From Chthonobacter rhizosphaerae (lineage in GTDB: Bacteria > Pseudomonadota > Alphaproteobacteria > Rhizobiales > Pleomorphomonadaceae): a stretch of 64,000 nucleotides of DNA. Within the stretch, counting starts at the first letter, position 1, and each line of letters opens with the position of its first letter. The position numbers were made by a program, and so were the translations under genes. Shown here one piece after another: positions 32,741 through 40,967 of this stretch. Location: the NCBI RefSeq assembly GCF_013839525.1, contig NZ_JACDIS010000008.1:62001-126000 (forward strand), read 5' to 3'. Below the pieces are notes generated by a model that searched no databases, had not been told where the DNA came from, and was given only the letters and a program-made list of their open reading frames with translations.

Positions 32741-33220
32741 CTAAAAGTTTCGGTCGACCGCGATGCCGCGCATGGTGGTGTCCACCACGTCGCCCGGGCG
32801 ACCGGCGCGGCCGTAGGTGGCCGGACGGTCCATGGTGCCGACCTCGGTCGCGACCGAGCGCAGGAGGTCCTCCGCCACGTCGCGGGCGGTGGCGAGCACG
32901 GCGAGGTTGATCTGCACTTCGGCGCGGAACACCTCGTGACGCCGGCGCAGCATCTCGGTGCTCCGGGGGGCGAGCCGGCCGAGGGCGGCCACCTCGTCAC
33001 GGGCGAGGATCATCATCCGGGTGTATTCGGCGGCCTTCTCGTTCTTGCGCTCGGCGAGGGCGGTGGCCGCCTTCAGCTTGCCGGCCTTCACGAGGGCCGT
33101 CTCCTCGCCGAGGAGCGCCAGCACCTCGTCCATCGCCACGTTGAGTTCGGCGATGAGCGCCTCGGCCGCTTCCCTGGTGGCGATCCGGGTCTCCCGGGCC
33201 GCTCCCTGAACACTCGTCAT
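32741..33220 (-). CDS. FlgN-like flagellar chaperone
   Basis: A 159-residue, almost wholly alpha-helical acidic protein at the end of the flgI operon. FlgN is the cytoplasmic chaperone for the hook-associated proteins FlgK and FlgL. The sequence (EALIAELNVAMDEVLALLGE, ALAERKNEKAAEYTRMMILA, RFL-type C-terminus GIAVDRNF) resembles the helical FlgN family and the position fits. Helical chaperones are weakly conserved, so the name is tentative. The start at 33220 overlaps the flgJ stop by 4 bp (ATGA), indicating coupling; a longer upstream form would overlap flgJ heavily. Confidence 0.68.
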   Translation of the reverse strand: MTSVQGAARETRIATREAAEALIAELNVAMDEVLALLGEETALVKAGKLKAATALAERKNEKAAEYTRMMILARDEVAALGRLAPRSTEMLRRRHEVFRAEVQINLAVLATARDVAEDLLRSVATEVGTMDRPATYGRAGRPGDVVDTTMRGIAVDRNF

Positions 33221-33525
33221 GCTGCGCTCTCCTCCTGGATCTTCAGCAACTCGCGGGCGATCGGCTCGGCCAGTCCAAGGCCGCCGCGCGCCACGAAACG
33301 GTCCGCGTATCGGTCGGCCAGCATGTCCCGCCAGGTCTCCGACCCGGTGCCGCCACCGGTGAGGGGATCCGTCGAGACGCCCTGCCACATGGTCTTCAGC
33401 GCATCGGCGACGAAGACCGCCTCGAATTCCATGGCGACGGCCCTGGCCTTGTCGGCGCCGGCGCCTGGCTTCAGCCGGGGCGCAGACACTGCGCTCTGGA
33501 TGGCGACGGTGTCGAGGGCGTTCAT
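33217..33525 (-). CDS. flgJ: Rod-binding protein FlgJ (N-terminal domain only)
   Basis: A 102-residue rod-binding protein with the FlgJ N-terminal block: AMEFEAVFVADALKTMWQGV, GSETWRDMLADRYADRFVAR, GLGLAEPIARELL. It helps rod assembly in the periplasm. The peptidoglycan hydrolase domain of enterobacterial FlgJ is absent, as is normal in alphaproteobacteria, where a separate lytic enzyme does that job. The ATG at 33525 overlaps the flgI stop by one base triplet step (TGATG); a GTG three bases upstream is an alternative start. Confidence 0.9.
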   Translation of the reverse strand: MNALDTVAIQSAVSAPRLKPGAGADKARAVAMEFEAVFVADALKTMWQGVSTDPLTGGGTGSETWRDMLADRYADRFVARGGLGLAEPIARELLKIQEESAA

Positions 33526-34640
33526 CACATCACCTCGACTTCGGCCTGAAGGGCGCCCGCCGCCTTGATCGCCTGCAGGATGGAGATCAGGTCGCGCGGG
33601 CCGAGCCCGAGGGCGTTGAGGCCGTCGACCAGTTCCTGCAGGCTGATGCCGGTGCGGACCACGGCGAGCTTGCGCTCGCTGTCGTCGAGCACGTCCACCT
33701 GGGTCCGCGGCACGACGACGGTCTGCCCGTCGGCGAGCGGGTTCGGCTGGGAAACCTGGGGATCCTCCGTGACCAGCACCGTCAGATTGCCCTGGGCCAC
33801 CGCGACGGTGGACACCCGGACGTCCTGCCCCATGACGATGATGCCGGTCGCCTCGTCCACCACCACCTTGGCGGGGAGATCAGGCTCGACGATCAACTGC
33901 TCGATGTCGGTCAGGAGATCGACGATGTTCCCACGGAATTTGGGCGGAACGGAGACGCGCACGGTGCCCGGGTCGGTCGGCTCGGCGACGCCGGTGCCCA
34001 TCAGGTCGTTGATCGCGAGGGCGATGCGCCGGGCCGTGGTGAGATCCGGGTTGCGCAGCGACAGGCGCAGGCTGCTCTGGGCATTGAGCTGGTAGGTGAT
34101 CTCGCGCTCGATGACGGCGCCGTTGGCGATGCGGCCCTGGGTGGGAACGCCGCGCACGATGGTGGCCGCGTCGCCCTCGGCCTTGAAGCCGCCGATGGCG
34201 AGCGGGCCTTGCGCGATGGCGTAGACCTCGCCGTCCGCGCCGAGGAGCGGCGTGACCAGAAGGGTGCCGCCCTGGAGGTTCTTGGCGTCGCCGAGGGCGC
34301 TGACCGTGACGTCGATGCGCGTGCCGTTGGTGGCGAAGGGCGGCAGGTGGGCGGTGACCATGACGGCCGCCGTGTTGGCGGTGCGCATGTTGGCGTCGCG
34401 CACGTTGACGCCGAGCCGCTCCAGCATCGCTTGGAGGCTCTGGCGGGTGAAGGGCGCGTTGTTGAGGCTGTCGCCGGTGCCCTGCAGGCCGACCACGAGG
34501 CCATAGCCGATGAGCTGGTTCTCGCGGACGCCCTCCACGTCGACGATGTCCTTGATGCGGGACGCGGCGCCCGCCGGGACGAGGCCGGCGGCGGAGATCA
34601 GGACGGCGAGGGCCAGGAGGCCGAACCAACGCGACAGCAT
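33525..34640 (-). CDS. flgI: Flagellar P-ring protein FlgI
   Basis: A 371-residue periplasmic protein. The signal peptide (residues 1-25, LLALAVLISAAGLVPAGAAS) is followed by the conserved start RIKDIVDVEGVRENQLIGYG and LVVGLQGTGDSLNNAPFT. Later blocks include TVVVPRTQVDVLDDSERKLA and the C-terminal SLQELVDGLNALGLGPRDLI. It forms the P ring in the peptidoglycan layer around the rod. It is first in flgI-flgJ-flgN-like and sits behind a strong sigma-54 element. Confidence 0.97.
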   Translation of the reverse strand: MLSRWFGLLALAVLISAAGLVPAGAASRIKDIVDVEGVRENQLIGYGLVVGLQGTGDSLNNAPFTRQSLQAMLERLGVNVRDANMRTANTAAVMVTAHLPPFATNGTRIDVTVSALGDAKNLQGGTLLVTPLLGADGEVYAIAQGPLAIGGFKAEGDAATIVRGVPTQGRIANGAVIEREITYQLNAQSSLRLSLRNPDLTTARRIALAINDLMGTGVAEPTDPGTVRVSVPPKFRGNIVDLLTDIEQLIVEPDLPAKVVVDEATGIIVMGQDVRVSTVAVAQGNLTVLVTEDPQVSQPNPLADGQTVVVPRTQVDVLDDSERKLAVVRTGISLQELVDGLNALGLGPRDLISILQAIKAAGALQAEVEVM

Positions 34641-34680
34641 GCTTGTCCTCGGTCAGGGAGGCGGGTCTTGGTCGGCCCCA

Positions 34681-34696
34681 CGCAAGGCGCATGCCA
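34681..34696 (-). promoter_or_regulatory. Sigma-54 (RpoN) -24/-12 promoter of the flgI operon
   Basis: In gene direction TGGCAT-GCGCC-TTGCG, with GG-N10-GC spacing, about 40 bp before the flgI start. It matches the flgE element at 15 of 16 positions. Confidence 0.8.
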
Positions 34697-34808
34697 CACC
34701 GACGGGCGGCGGTGTTCCTGGAACGGACTGTTTTGATTGGCTTTTCGGATCCGGCCGCCAGGTCGCGTTCGGGCGTCGTCAACCCTGTCGGCAAGTTCTG
34801 CCGTCCGT

Positions 34809-34823
34809 TTAACGACCCGTTAA
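34809..34823 (+). promoter_or_regulatory. CtrA-type box upstream of fliX
   Basis: TTAA-CGACCCG-TTAA, a perfect N7 box, 42-48 bp before the fliX start and 169 bp before the divergent flgI start. In Caulobacter fliX belongs to the CtrA-driven class, so the match is expected. Confidence 0.72.
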
Positions 34824-34871
34824 CCGAACCGGACGGAAATTGCCGGTCGACATTCACAGGAATGCATGGGC

Positions 34872-35303
34872 ATGCGGATCAACGGGCCGAGCCGAGCTGT
34901 CGGCCCCCAGGCGGGGGGCGCCACGCGCCGCGCCGCGATGGCGGGCGGATCGTTCGCGCCGGCGACGGCGGAACCGGAGGCGCGCCCCATGGGCGGCGCC
35001 CACGCGCCGGTGCTCGCCGGGCTCGACGCGCTGATCGCGCTGCAGTCGGTGGAGGACGACCTGCCGCGCCAGCGGCGGCGGCGCACCGTCCGCAAGGGCA
35101 ACGAACTGCTCGACGTCCTGGAGGAGATCAAGCTCGCGTTCCTCGGCGGCGGCCTTTCCGGGACGGCCCTCGACCGGGCCGCGGCGCTGCTCGTTTCGCT
35201 GGAGCCGAGCGGGGATCCGGGCCTCGACTCGCTCATCGAAGACATCGCCCTTCGGGCCGAAGTGGAGCTCGCCAAGCAAGGCCGATTTCTGAACAGGTCG
35301 TGA
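34872..35303 (+). CDS. fliX: Flagellar assembly regulator FliX
   Basis: A 143-residue alphaproteobacterial regulator. FliX links completion of the early basal body to activation of FlbD and hence of sigma-54 flagellar genes. The start MRINGPSRAV, the central PVLAGLDALIALQSVED and the C-terminal LDSLIEDIALRAEVELAKQG are typical. ATG 34872 is preferred because the aggaa at 34858-34862 is well spaced from it; ATG 34866 (MGMRI) is an alternative. It is divergent from flgI, whose sigma-54 promoter it would help control, and has its own CtrA box. Confidence 0.93.
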   Translation: MRINGPSRAVGPQAGGATRRAAMAGGSFAPATAEPEARPMGGAHAPVLAGLDALIALQSVEDDLPRQRRRRTVRKGNELLDVLEEIKLAFLGGGLSGTALDRAAALLVSLEPSGDPGLDSLIEDIALRAEVELAKQGRFLNRS

Positions 35304-35452
35304 TCCGGCGCGAAGGACGCACCGGAAGTCCATGTCTTCGTTCATCTTTCAGCTTTTATATGAAGAGTGGACGAAGTGACGCGTCGGCTGTTGTGGCAGA
35401 CGGCTTGCATGGCTATATTCCGGCCCGCATTCGAGGCAGGAGAGGATATCGG

Positions 35453-35869
35453 ATGTCGATCGATCTGGCGGATGACTATCGGCCGACGGAAGACGAGCCG
35501 TTCATGAACGACCGCCAAAGGGAGTATTTCCGGCGCAAGCTGCTCGCCTGGAAGGAGGAGATCCTGAAGGAGAGCAAGGAGACCCTTCAGCACCTTCAGG
35601 ACGACAACATCAACTTGCCGGACATCGCGGACCGCGCCTCGTCGGAGACCGACCGCGCCATCGAGCTTCGGGCGAGGGACCGGCAGCGCAAGCTGATCTC
35701 CAAGATCGATGCCGCGATGAAGCGGATCGATGACGGCTCCTACGGCTATTGCGAGGAGACGGGGGAGCCGATCTCGCTGAAGCGCCTGGACGCGCGCCCG
35801 ATCGCCACCCTGTCCATCGAGGCGCAGGAGCGGCACGAGCGACGCGAACGGGTCTACCGCGACGACTGA
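35453..35869 (+). CDS. dksA: RNA polymerase-binding transcription factor DksA
   Basis: A 138-residue protein. It has a coiled-coil (about 20-95) with the tip region NINLPDIADRASSETDRAIE and a C-terminal globular part, YGYCEETGEPISLKRLDARP. DksA binds the secondary channel of RNA polymerase and, with ppGpp, adjusts transcription. Of the four zinc ligands of E. coli DksA only Cys100 remains; the others are Thr, Ser and Ala, as is common in alphaproteobacterial DksA. The start MSIDLADDYRP follows aggagag. It lies 149 bp after fliX and ends in a strong terminator. Confidence 0.95.
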   Translation: MSIDLADDYRPTEDEPFMNDRQREYFRRKLLAWKEEILKESKETLQHLQDDNINLPDIADRASSETDRAIELRARDRQRKLISKIDAAMKRIDDGSYGYCEETGEPISLKRLDARPIATLSIEAQERHERRERVYRDD

Positions 35870-35901
35870 GCCGGCCGGAGGCCGGGCGAAGACGGATTTG
35901 A

Positions 35902-35935
35902 GGGCGGCGAAGCGAGGAGCTTCGTCGCCCTTTTT
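35902..35935 (+). terminator. Rho-independent terminator after dksA
   Basis: GGGCGGCGAAGC and GCTTCGTCGCCC form a 12-position stem with one mismatch and a five-base loop, followed by TTTTT, 32 bp after the dksA stop codon. Confidence 0.93.
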
Positions 35936-36056
35936 CGTGGTGGGGGAAGGCTCGAGCGGGGCGTGACGACGCCCCGACCCGCTGCGGCGTTACGGACCGG
36001 TGTGCCGTGGCGCGCGGACTGAGCTAGTATGGCCGAACTGGATCGGGACGGACGCC

Positions 36057-36566
36057 ATGGATCGCCATCCCCTTTACGAAGAGGATTTCCACGCCTGGAC
36101 GGAAGCCCAGGCGACGGCGCTGCGACGGCTTGCCGCGACTTTGCAGCCGGCGCCGAACGACCTCGATCTCGTGGCGGTGGCGGAGGAGATCGAAAGCGTG
36201 GGATGGTCCGAGCGGGCGGCGGCCGAGAGCCATCTCCGGCAGGTGTTCGTGCACCTGATCAAGATCGCCTCCTCGCCACTCGCACCCGCCGTGAAGCATT
36301 GGGGCAAGGAGATCGTCGGCTTCCACAACGAGTTCCTGGGCCGGTTCACGCCGTCCATGGCGCAGCGGATCGACTGCGATCTCGTCTGGGCGCGGGCGGT
36401 GCGGGAAGCGGCGGCCGCCCTGGAGGCCGACGGAGAAGCACTCCGGCCGGGACTACCGACCGCCTGTCCGTTCGCGATCGTGGATATCGCGGTGGAGACT
36501 TTCTCGGTGGCGGACGGATTGGCCCGGATCGCCATGGCGACGGACGGCGGAGCGCCGGACGCCTGA
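36057..36566 (+). CDS. DUF29 family protein
   Basis: A 169-residue helical protein with the DUF29 pattern: LYEEDFHAWTEAQATALRRL near the N-terminus, DLVAVAEEIESVGWSERAAA, then LRQVFVHLIKIASSPLAPAV and the conserved tryptophans. The family has no known function and is common, often in several copies, in cyanobacteria and alphaproteobacteria. The start at 36057 gives MDRHPLYEEDFHAW. It stands alone between dksA and the convergent flgH, with a strong hairpin downstream. Confidence 0.85.
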   Translation: MDRHPLYEEDFHAWTEAQATALRRLAATLQPAPNDLDLVAVAEEIESVGWSERAAAESHLRQVFVHLIKIASSPLAPAVKHWGKEIVGFHNEFLGRFTPSMAQRIDCDLVWARAVREAAAALEADGEALRPGLPTACPFAIVDIAVETFSVADGLARIAMATDGGAPDA

Positions 36567-36602
36567 GAGAGCCTGCGCGAGCTTTGCAACAGGAGCGAAG
36601 AC

Positions 36603-36644
36603 GGGTGCGGCCGGGGCCCTTGGGGACAGGACCCGGCCGCACCC
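36603..36644. terminator. Strong hairpin between convergent genes
   Basis: GGGTGCGGCCGGG and CCCGGCCGCACCC form a perfect 13-bp stem with a 16-base loop, 36 bp after the DUF29 gene. There is no T-run on either strand, so termination is inferred only from stem strength and position. Confidence 0.5.
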
Positions 36645-36836
36645 GACGTCATCCGACCGGATGAGTGCGGGGAGCGCCGGTCGGGTGCCCGTCGCGCCAG
36701 AGCGGGGAGCGGCGCGCGGGCGGTCGTCCCGCGCGGACGGCCTGGGGAGCGCCGGCGCGGGAAGGGGAGGGACCGGACGGTCCGTCGGGACGGATCGACC
36801 GGTCGGATGGGCGGGTTGGCGCCGGATGGCCAGTCG

Positions 36837-37592
36837 TCAGAAGGGCAGGATGATGTCGAGCACCTGCTGGCCGTAGCGGGGTTGCTGCACGTCGGTGATC
36901 TGGCCGCGGCCGCCGTAGGAGATGCGCGCCTCGGCGATCTTGGCGCTGTCGATGGTGTTGTCGGAGGCGATGTCCTCCGGGCGGACCACGCCGGCGACGA
37001 TCAGTTCGCGGACCTCGAAATTGATGCGGACCTCCTGGCGGCCTTCGATCACCAGGTTGCCGTTCGGCAGCGTCTGGGTGACCACCGCCGCGACGGTGGT
37101 GGTGACCGCCTCGGCGCGGTTGACCGTGCCGGTGCCGCGGGCGGACATGTCGCCCTCGCTCGACACGAGCGCGTCGGCGGACGTGCCGTCGGGCAGGATC
37201 TTCAGAAGCTGGGTGCCGATGACGCCCTGGACGCCGAGGCTGTCGGACGAGGTGCGGGTGCGCTCCGTGCTGTTCTCAAGCTCGGCCTTGTCGGTGATCC
37301 GGACCTTGACGGTGAGGATGTCGCCGACGCTGCGGGCGCGCTGGTCCTTGAAGAAGGTGCGCGCGCCGGACTGCCAGAGCGAATTCGGTGCGTAGGACAC
37401 GGGCTCGGTGACCGGCATGGGCATCTGCACCGGCCGGTATCCGGGCGAGGCGGTGGGGTTCTCGATGGCCGAGAGCGGCGGCGCCTGGCCGACCTGCTTC
37501 AGCCGGTCGACCTGGGAGCCGCAGGCGGCGACCGGCAGGGCGGCGGCGAGGATGAGGAGCGCGCGGGCGGGGCGGATGGGGCGGGACGTCAT
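36837..37592 (-). CDS. flgH: Flagellar L-ring lipoprotein FlgH
   Basis: A 251-residue outer-membrane lipoprotein. The signal sequence ends with the lipobox VAAC at about residues 21-24. Family blocks include NSLWQSGARTFFKDQRARSV, GDILTVKVRITDKAELENST, VNRAEAVTTTVAAVVTQTLP and GNLVIEGRQEVRINFEVREL. The C-terminus ISYGGRGQITDVQQPRYGQQ is diagnostic. FlgH forms the L ring around the rod. It overlaps flgA by 4 bp and ends the flgF-flgG-flgA-flgH operon. Confidence 0.97.
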   Translation of the reverse strand: MTSRPIRPARALLILAAALPVAACGSQVDRLKQVGQAPPLSAIENPTASPGYRPVQMPMPVTEPVSYAPNSLWQSGARTFFKDQRARSVGDILTVKVRITDKAELENSTERTRTSSDSLGVQGVIGTQLLKILPDGTSADALVSSEGDMSARGTGTVNRAEAVTTTVAAVVTQTLPNGNLVIEGRQEVRINFEVRELIVAGVVRPEDIASDNTIDSAKIAEARISYGGRGQITDVQQPRYGQQVLDIILPF

Positions 37593-38578
37593 GGGGACGC
37601 AACTCCGACGCTGGCGAGGCGGGACGCGGATGTGGTGACCTGCACCACGCCGGGGGCGGTGACGACGCCCTGGACGACCCGCTTGGACTGTTCGTTGAGG
37701 ACGCTGACGAGAGAGCCGGACGCGCCGTCGGAAAGGGCGCGGCCGCGGGCCGACAGGGTGAGGCCGGGCTTCTGGTAGAGGAGCGTGACGAGCTCGTTGC
37801 GGCTGACGAGGCGCGGCGAGTCCAGGTCGTTGGCCGCGAGGGTGTCGCCGGCGCGGAGCGGCCGGCGGGCCGCCATGCCGACGGCCTGGTCGAGGTCGGT
37901 GAGGGCGCCGCGGGCGACCCGGCGCCGGTCGACCCGCTCCAGGGTCACGTCGGCGGCGGACAGGATGGCGCCGCGGGCGAGGGGGCGGGTGACGACGGGC
38001 AGTTCCACGGTCTCCACGGCGGTGCCCGAGAGGTCGACGGTGCGGCTGGCGGCGCCGACGTCCACCGTGACCTTGGCGGAGAAGCGACCGGTGCCGGACT
38101 GGAGCGCGAAGGCGGCGAGAACGGCCGGGCTCGCCGACGAAGCGTCGGCGGCGATCGTGTCGACGAGGCCCTCGAACGTGACGGCGACGTCGTCGGGCCG
38201 GGCGGCGATGCGGGCGGCGGCGGCGTCGCGGACGAGGCGCTCGAAGGTGGCGGCGTCGATGGTGGTCGCCGGGCGCATGACCCGGACGGTGGCGAAGCGC
38301 GGGTAGACGATCGGCAGGCCGACCCGGCGGGCGGCCTCCACGGCGTCCTCGACCGGGAGTTCGCCGTCGACGCCCGGGTCGGGCGCCTGGAAGACGGGCG
38401 TGCCGGCGAGCGGGCCGGCGCCGTCGAAGAGATCGCCGAGGGTGACGACGTCGCCGGCGACGGTGACCTCCCGCTTGAGGAGGCCCTCGGCGGCGGCCGG
38501 CCGGATCGAGATGGCGGCGGCGAGCAGCATGGCGATCAGGGTGGCGATCGCGAGGCGGGTGAAGAAGACGCGCGTCAT
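37589..38578 (-). CDS. flgA: P-ring assembly chaperone FlgA
   Basis: A 329-residue periplasmic chaperone for FlgI. A signal peptide (residues 1-30, ending RPAAAEG) is followed by an N-terminal region with AGDVVTLGDLFDGAGPLAGT and a C-terminal SAF-like beta-clip: PVVTRPLARGAILSAADVTL, DLDQAVGMAARRPLRAGDTL, and LVTLLYQKPGLTLSARGRAL. This length is typical of alphaproteobacterial FlgA. It overlaps flgH by 4 bp and lies 10 bp after flgG. Confidence 0.95.
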   Translation of the reverse strand: MTRVFFTRLAIATLIAMLLAAAISIRPAAAEGLLKREVTVAGDVVTLGDLFDGAGPLAGTPVFQAPDPGVDGELPVEDAVEAARRVGLPIVYPRFATVRVMRPATTIDAATFERLVRDAAAARIAARPDDVAVTFEGLVDTIAADASSASPAVLAAFALQSGTGRFSAKVTVDVGAASRTVDLSGTAVETVELPVVTRPLARGAILSAADVTLERVDRRRVARGALTDLDQAVGMAARRPLRAGDTLAANDLDSPRLVSRNELVTLLYQKPGLTLSARGRALSDGASGSLVSVLNEQSKRVVQGVVTAPGVVQVTTSASRLASVGVASP

Positions 38579-38588
38579 GGCCGACCCC

Positions 38589-39374
38589 TTACCGGAGGTT
38601 CGAGGTGGCCTGGGCCATCTCGTCCGCCGCCTTCACGATGCGGGAATTCATCTCGTAGGCGCGCTGCGCCGAGATGAGCGAGGAGAGTTCGGACACGGCG
38701 ACCACGTTGGCCGATTCCAGATGATTCTGGAGGAGGGTGCCGTAGCCCTCGTCGCCGGGGTTGGCCACCTGGGCCGGGCCGGAGGCGGAGGTTTCCAGGA
38801 AAAGGTTGTCGCCGATGGCCTCCAGGCCCGACTTGTTGACGAAGCGGGCGAGCTGGATCTGGCCGAGCACGGTGGCCTCGCCGGCATTGCCGATGATGGC
38901 CTGGACGGTGCCGTTCTGGCTGATGGTCAGGTCGCGGGCGTTCTGCGGGACGGTGATGGCCGGCTGGACCGTGTAGCCGTCCTCGGTGACGAGGGTGCCG
39001 TTGGCGTCGATCTCGAACGAGCCGTCGCGGGTGTAGGCGGTGCGGCCGTCGGGCATCAGGATCTGGTAGTAGCCCTCGCCGCGGACGGCGACGTCGGTCT
39101 CCTTGTCCGTCTGCTCGATGTCGCCCTGGCTCATGATGCGGGGCGTCGCGACCGTGCGGACGCCCGACCCGATCGACACGCCGGCGGGCACCATGGTGCC
39201 GGCGTCGGAGGTCTGGGAGCCGACGCGGCGGAGGTTCTGGTAGAACAGGTCCTGGAAGTCGGCGCGCTGGCGCTTGTAGCCGGTGGTGCGCATGTTGGCG
39301 ATGTTGTTGGAGATGACGTTGACGTTCATCTCCTGCGCCATCATGCCGGACGCGGCGATGCGAAGGGCTTTCAT
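38589..39374 (-). CDS. flgG: Flagellar distal rod protein FlgG
   Basis: A 261-residue rod subunit. The start MKALRIAASGMMAQEMNVNV with ISNNIANMRTTGYKRQRADF is the classical FlgG N-terminus. The C-terminus SANVVAVSELSSLISAQRAY and EMNSRIVKAADEM is the D0 partner. FlgG builds the distal rod through the P and L rings. It is second in flgF-flgG-flgA-flgH, 20 bp after flgF. Confidence 0.97.
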   Translation of the reverse strand: MKALRIAASGMMAQEMNVNVISNNIANMRTTGYKRQRADFQDLFYQNLRRVGSQTSDAGTMVPAGVSIGSGVRTVATPRIMSQGDIEQTDKETDVAVRGEGYYQILMPDGRTAYTRDGSFEIDANGTLVTEDGYTVQPAITVPQNARDLTISQNGTVQAIIGNAGEATVLGQIQLARFVNKSGLEAIGDNLFLETSASGPAQVANPGDEGYGTLLQNHLESANVVAVSELSSLISAQRAYEMNSRIVKAADEMAQATSNLR

Positions 39375-39394
39375 GGGGTCGGTTCCTCTTCGCC

Positions 39395-40132
39395 TCAGGC
39401 CCGGACGTCGCCGAGGCGTTCGATCGCCTTGGTGCGCAGTTCGTCGTGGGCGCCGATCATGCGGCTGATCTGTTCGTAGGACCGGTTCACCTCGATGAGC
39501 CGGGTCATCTCGATGACGGCTTCGACGTTGGACTTCTCCAGGGCGCCCTGCTGGACGCGAGCCGCTTCGGCCGGGACGGCGCCCTCTCCGGAGAAGAGGT
39601 TCTCGCCTTCCTTGGTCAGCGCGCGGACGTCGGCGAAGTCGACGACGCGCAGCCGACCGCGGGGGCCCACGTTGCTGGCGATGGAGCCGTCGGCGCCGAT
39701 GACCACGTCGGTCTCGTTGGCCTGGAAGACGATCTCGCCGCCCTCGCCGAGCACCGGCTTGCCGTCGTTGGTGACGAGCCGTCCGTTGGCGTCGAGCATG
39801 AAGTCGCCGGCGCGGGTGTAGCGCTCGCCGGCCGGCGTCTGCACCACGAAGAAGCCGGAGCCCTGGATGGCGATGTCGAACGGGTTGCCGGTCGTCTCGA
39901 TGGCGCCCGGCTTGTGGTCGGTGGTGGTGGTCCAGTCCTCCACGAAGGACAGGGTGCGGTCGCGGCGCGGGAAGGTGTTCGCCCGCGAGACCGGCATGTC
40001 GTACTCGTCCAGCTCCAGGGCTTCGCGCTTGAAGCCGGAGGTGTCGATGTTGGCCACGTTGTTCGCGATCACGTCCAGCTTGCGCCTGAGCACAAGCTGC
40101 CGCGAGAGCGCAACGAGGGACGTGTTTTCCAT
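39395..40132 (-). CDS. flgF: Flagellar proximal rod protein FlgF
   Basis: A 245-residue rod subunit. It begins MENTSLVALSRQLVLRRKLD and continues VIANNVANIDTSGFKREALE. It ends with SNVEAVIEMTRLIEVNRSYE and a polar tail. FlgF forms part of the rod between FlgC and FlgG. The start at 40132 is the conserved one; a form 10 codons longer lacks support. It is the first gene of its operon and has a sigma-54 element 69 bp upstream. Confidence 0.96.
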   Translation of the reverse strand: MENTSLVALSRQLVLRRKLDVIANNVANIDTSGFKREALELDEYDMPVSRANTFPRRDRTLSFVEDWTTTTDHKPGAIETTGNPFDIAIQGSGFFVVQTPAGERYTRAGDFMLDANGRLVTNDGKPVLGEGGEIVFQANETDVVIGADGSIASNVGPRGRLRVVDFADVRALTKEGENLFSGEGAVPAEAARVQQGALEKSNVEAVIEMTRLIEVNRSYEQISRMIGAHDELRTKAIERLGDVRA

Positions 40133-40200
40133 CGTCGCAAGATCCCCAAGTCTGCCGGCCACACCACGCTCCCCAGCGGGGCGGCCGTCGGGATCCCTCT

Positions 40201-40216
40201 CGCACGGGCCGTGCCA
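40201..40216 (-). promoter_or_regulatory. Sigma-54 (RpoN) -24/-12 promoter of the flgF operon
   Basis: In gene direction TGGCAC-GGCCC-GTGCG. The TGGCAC half is consensus and GG-N10-GC spacing holds; the -12 part is GTGC rather than TTGC. It lies about 69 bp before flgF. Confidence 0.65.
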
Positions 40217-40333
40217 GTTCGAAAAAGGCTGGAAAAGCAGGGATTTGACGCGCCCTGCCGGGGCGATCCGGCGGGGCTTTTCGTGCCGACCGGCAGGGGC
40301 GGGCGGCAGCTTTTGCCGGGCGGTTAACGCAAT

Positions 40334-40348
40334 TTAAAGATTCATTAA
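40334..40348 (+). promoter_or_regulatory. CtrA-type box upstream of fliL
   Basis: TTAA-AGATTCA-TTAA, a perfect N7 box in an AT-rich island, 82 bp before the fliL start. Another TTAA ten bases upstream (40324) has N6 spacing. It is 201 bp from the divergent flgF start. Confidence 0.7.
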
Positions 40349-40430
40349 CTCTTATGAACGCACCTTTCCAAACGGGGACTGGAGCGCGCGGCCCGAGTCG
40401 TCGCGCGGGTGGTCCGGTGGGTGCGGGGCG

Positions 40431-40958
40431 ATGGCCAAGAAGCCGAAGAAGGACGATGCAGCGCCGGCCGCCGGGGCCGAGGGCGAGAAGCCGAAGGGCC
40501 TCGTCGGGAAGCTGCTCGGGAACAAGAAGCTGCTCATCATCGTGGTGGCGGCGGTGGTTCTCATCGCCGGCGGCGGTGGTGCGGCCGTGTTCCTGATGGG
40601 GGGCGGCGACGACGAGGCGCTTGCGGAAGCCCCCAAGGTGCCGGCCGAGCCCACCGCCTTCTACTACGACCTGCCGGTGATGATCGTGAACCTGACCTCC
40701 GCGGAGAACCGGGAAACCTACGTGAAGGTTGCGGTGGCGCTGGAGGTGGCGGACCAGGAGATGCTGAAGGTGATCGAGCCGAACATGCCGCGCGTGCTCG
40801 ACGCCTTCCAGACCTACATGCGCGAGCTGCGCGCCTCGGACCTGCAGGGCTCCGCCGGCCTCTACCGGCTGAAGGAGGAACTGCAGCGGCGCGTGAACGT
40901 GGCCGTCTATCCGGCGCGTGTGGACGACGTGCTCTTCAAGAACATCATCATCCAGTAG
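40431..40958 (+). CDS. fliL: Flagellar basal body-associated protein FliL
   Basis: A 175-residue inner-membrane protein. A lysine-rich cytoplasmic start precedes one transmembrane segment (about 33-57, KKLLIIVVAAVVLIAGGGGA). The periplasmic domain shows the FliL pattern FYYDLPVMIVNLTSAENRET, YVKVAVALEVADQEMLKVIE, and ends LKEELQRRVNVAVYPARVDD with DVLFKNIIIQ. FliL surrounds the stator and affects motor torque. It is first in fliL-fliM and ends 9 bp before fliM. Confidence 0.96.
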   Translation: MAKKPKKDDAAPAAGAEGEKPKGLVGKLLGNKKLLIIVVAAVVLIAGGGGAAVFLMGGGDDEALAEAPKVPAEPTAFYYDLPVMIVNLTSAENRETYVKVAVALEVADQEMLKVIEPNMPRVLDAFQTYMRELRASDLQGSAGLYRLKEELQRRVNVAVYPARVDDVLFKNIIIQ

Positions 40959-40967
40959 GGGCCTTCG

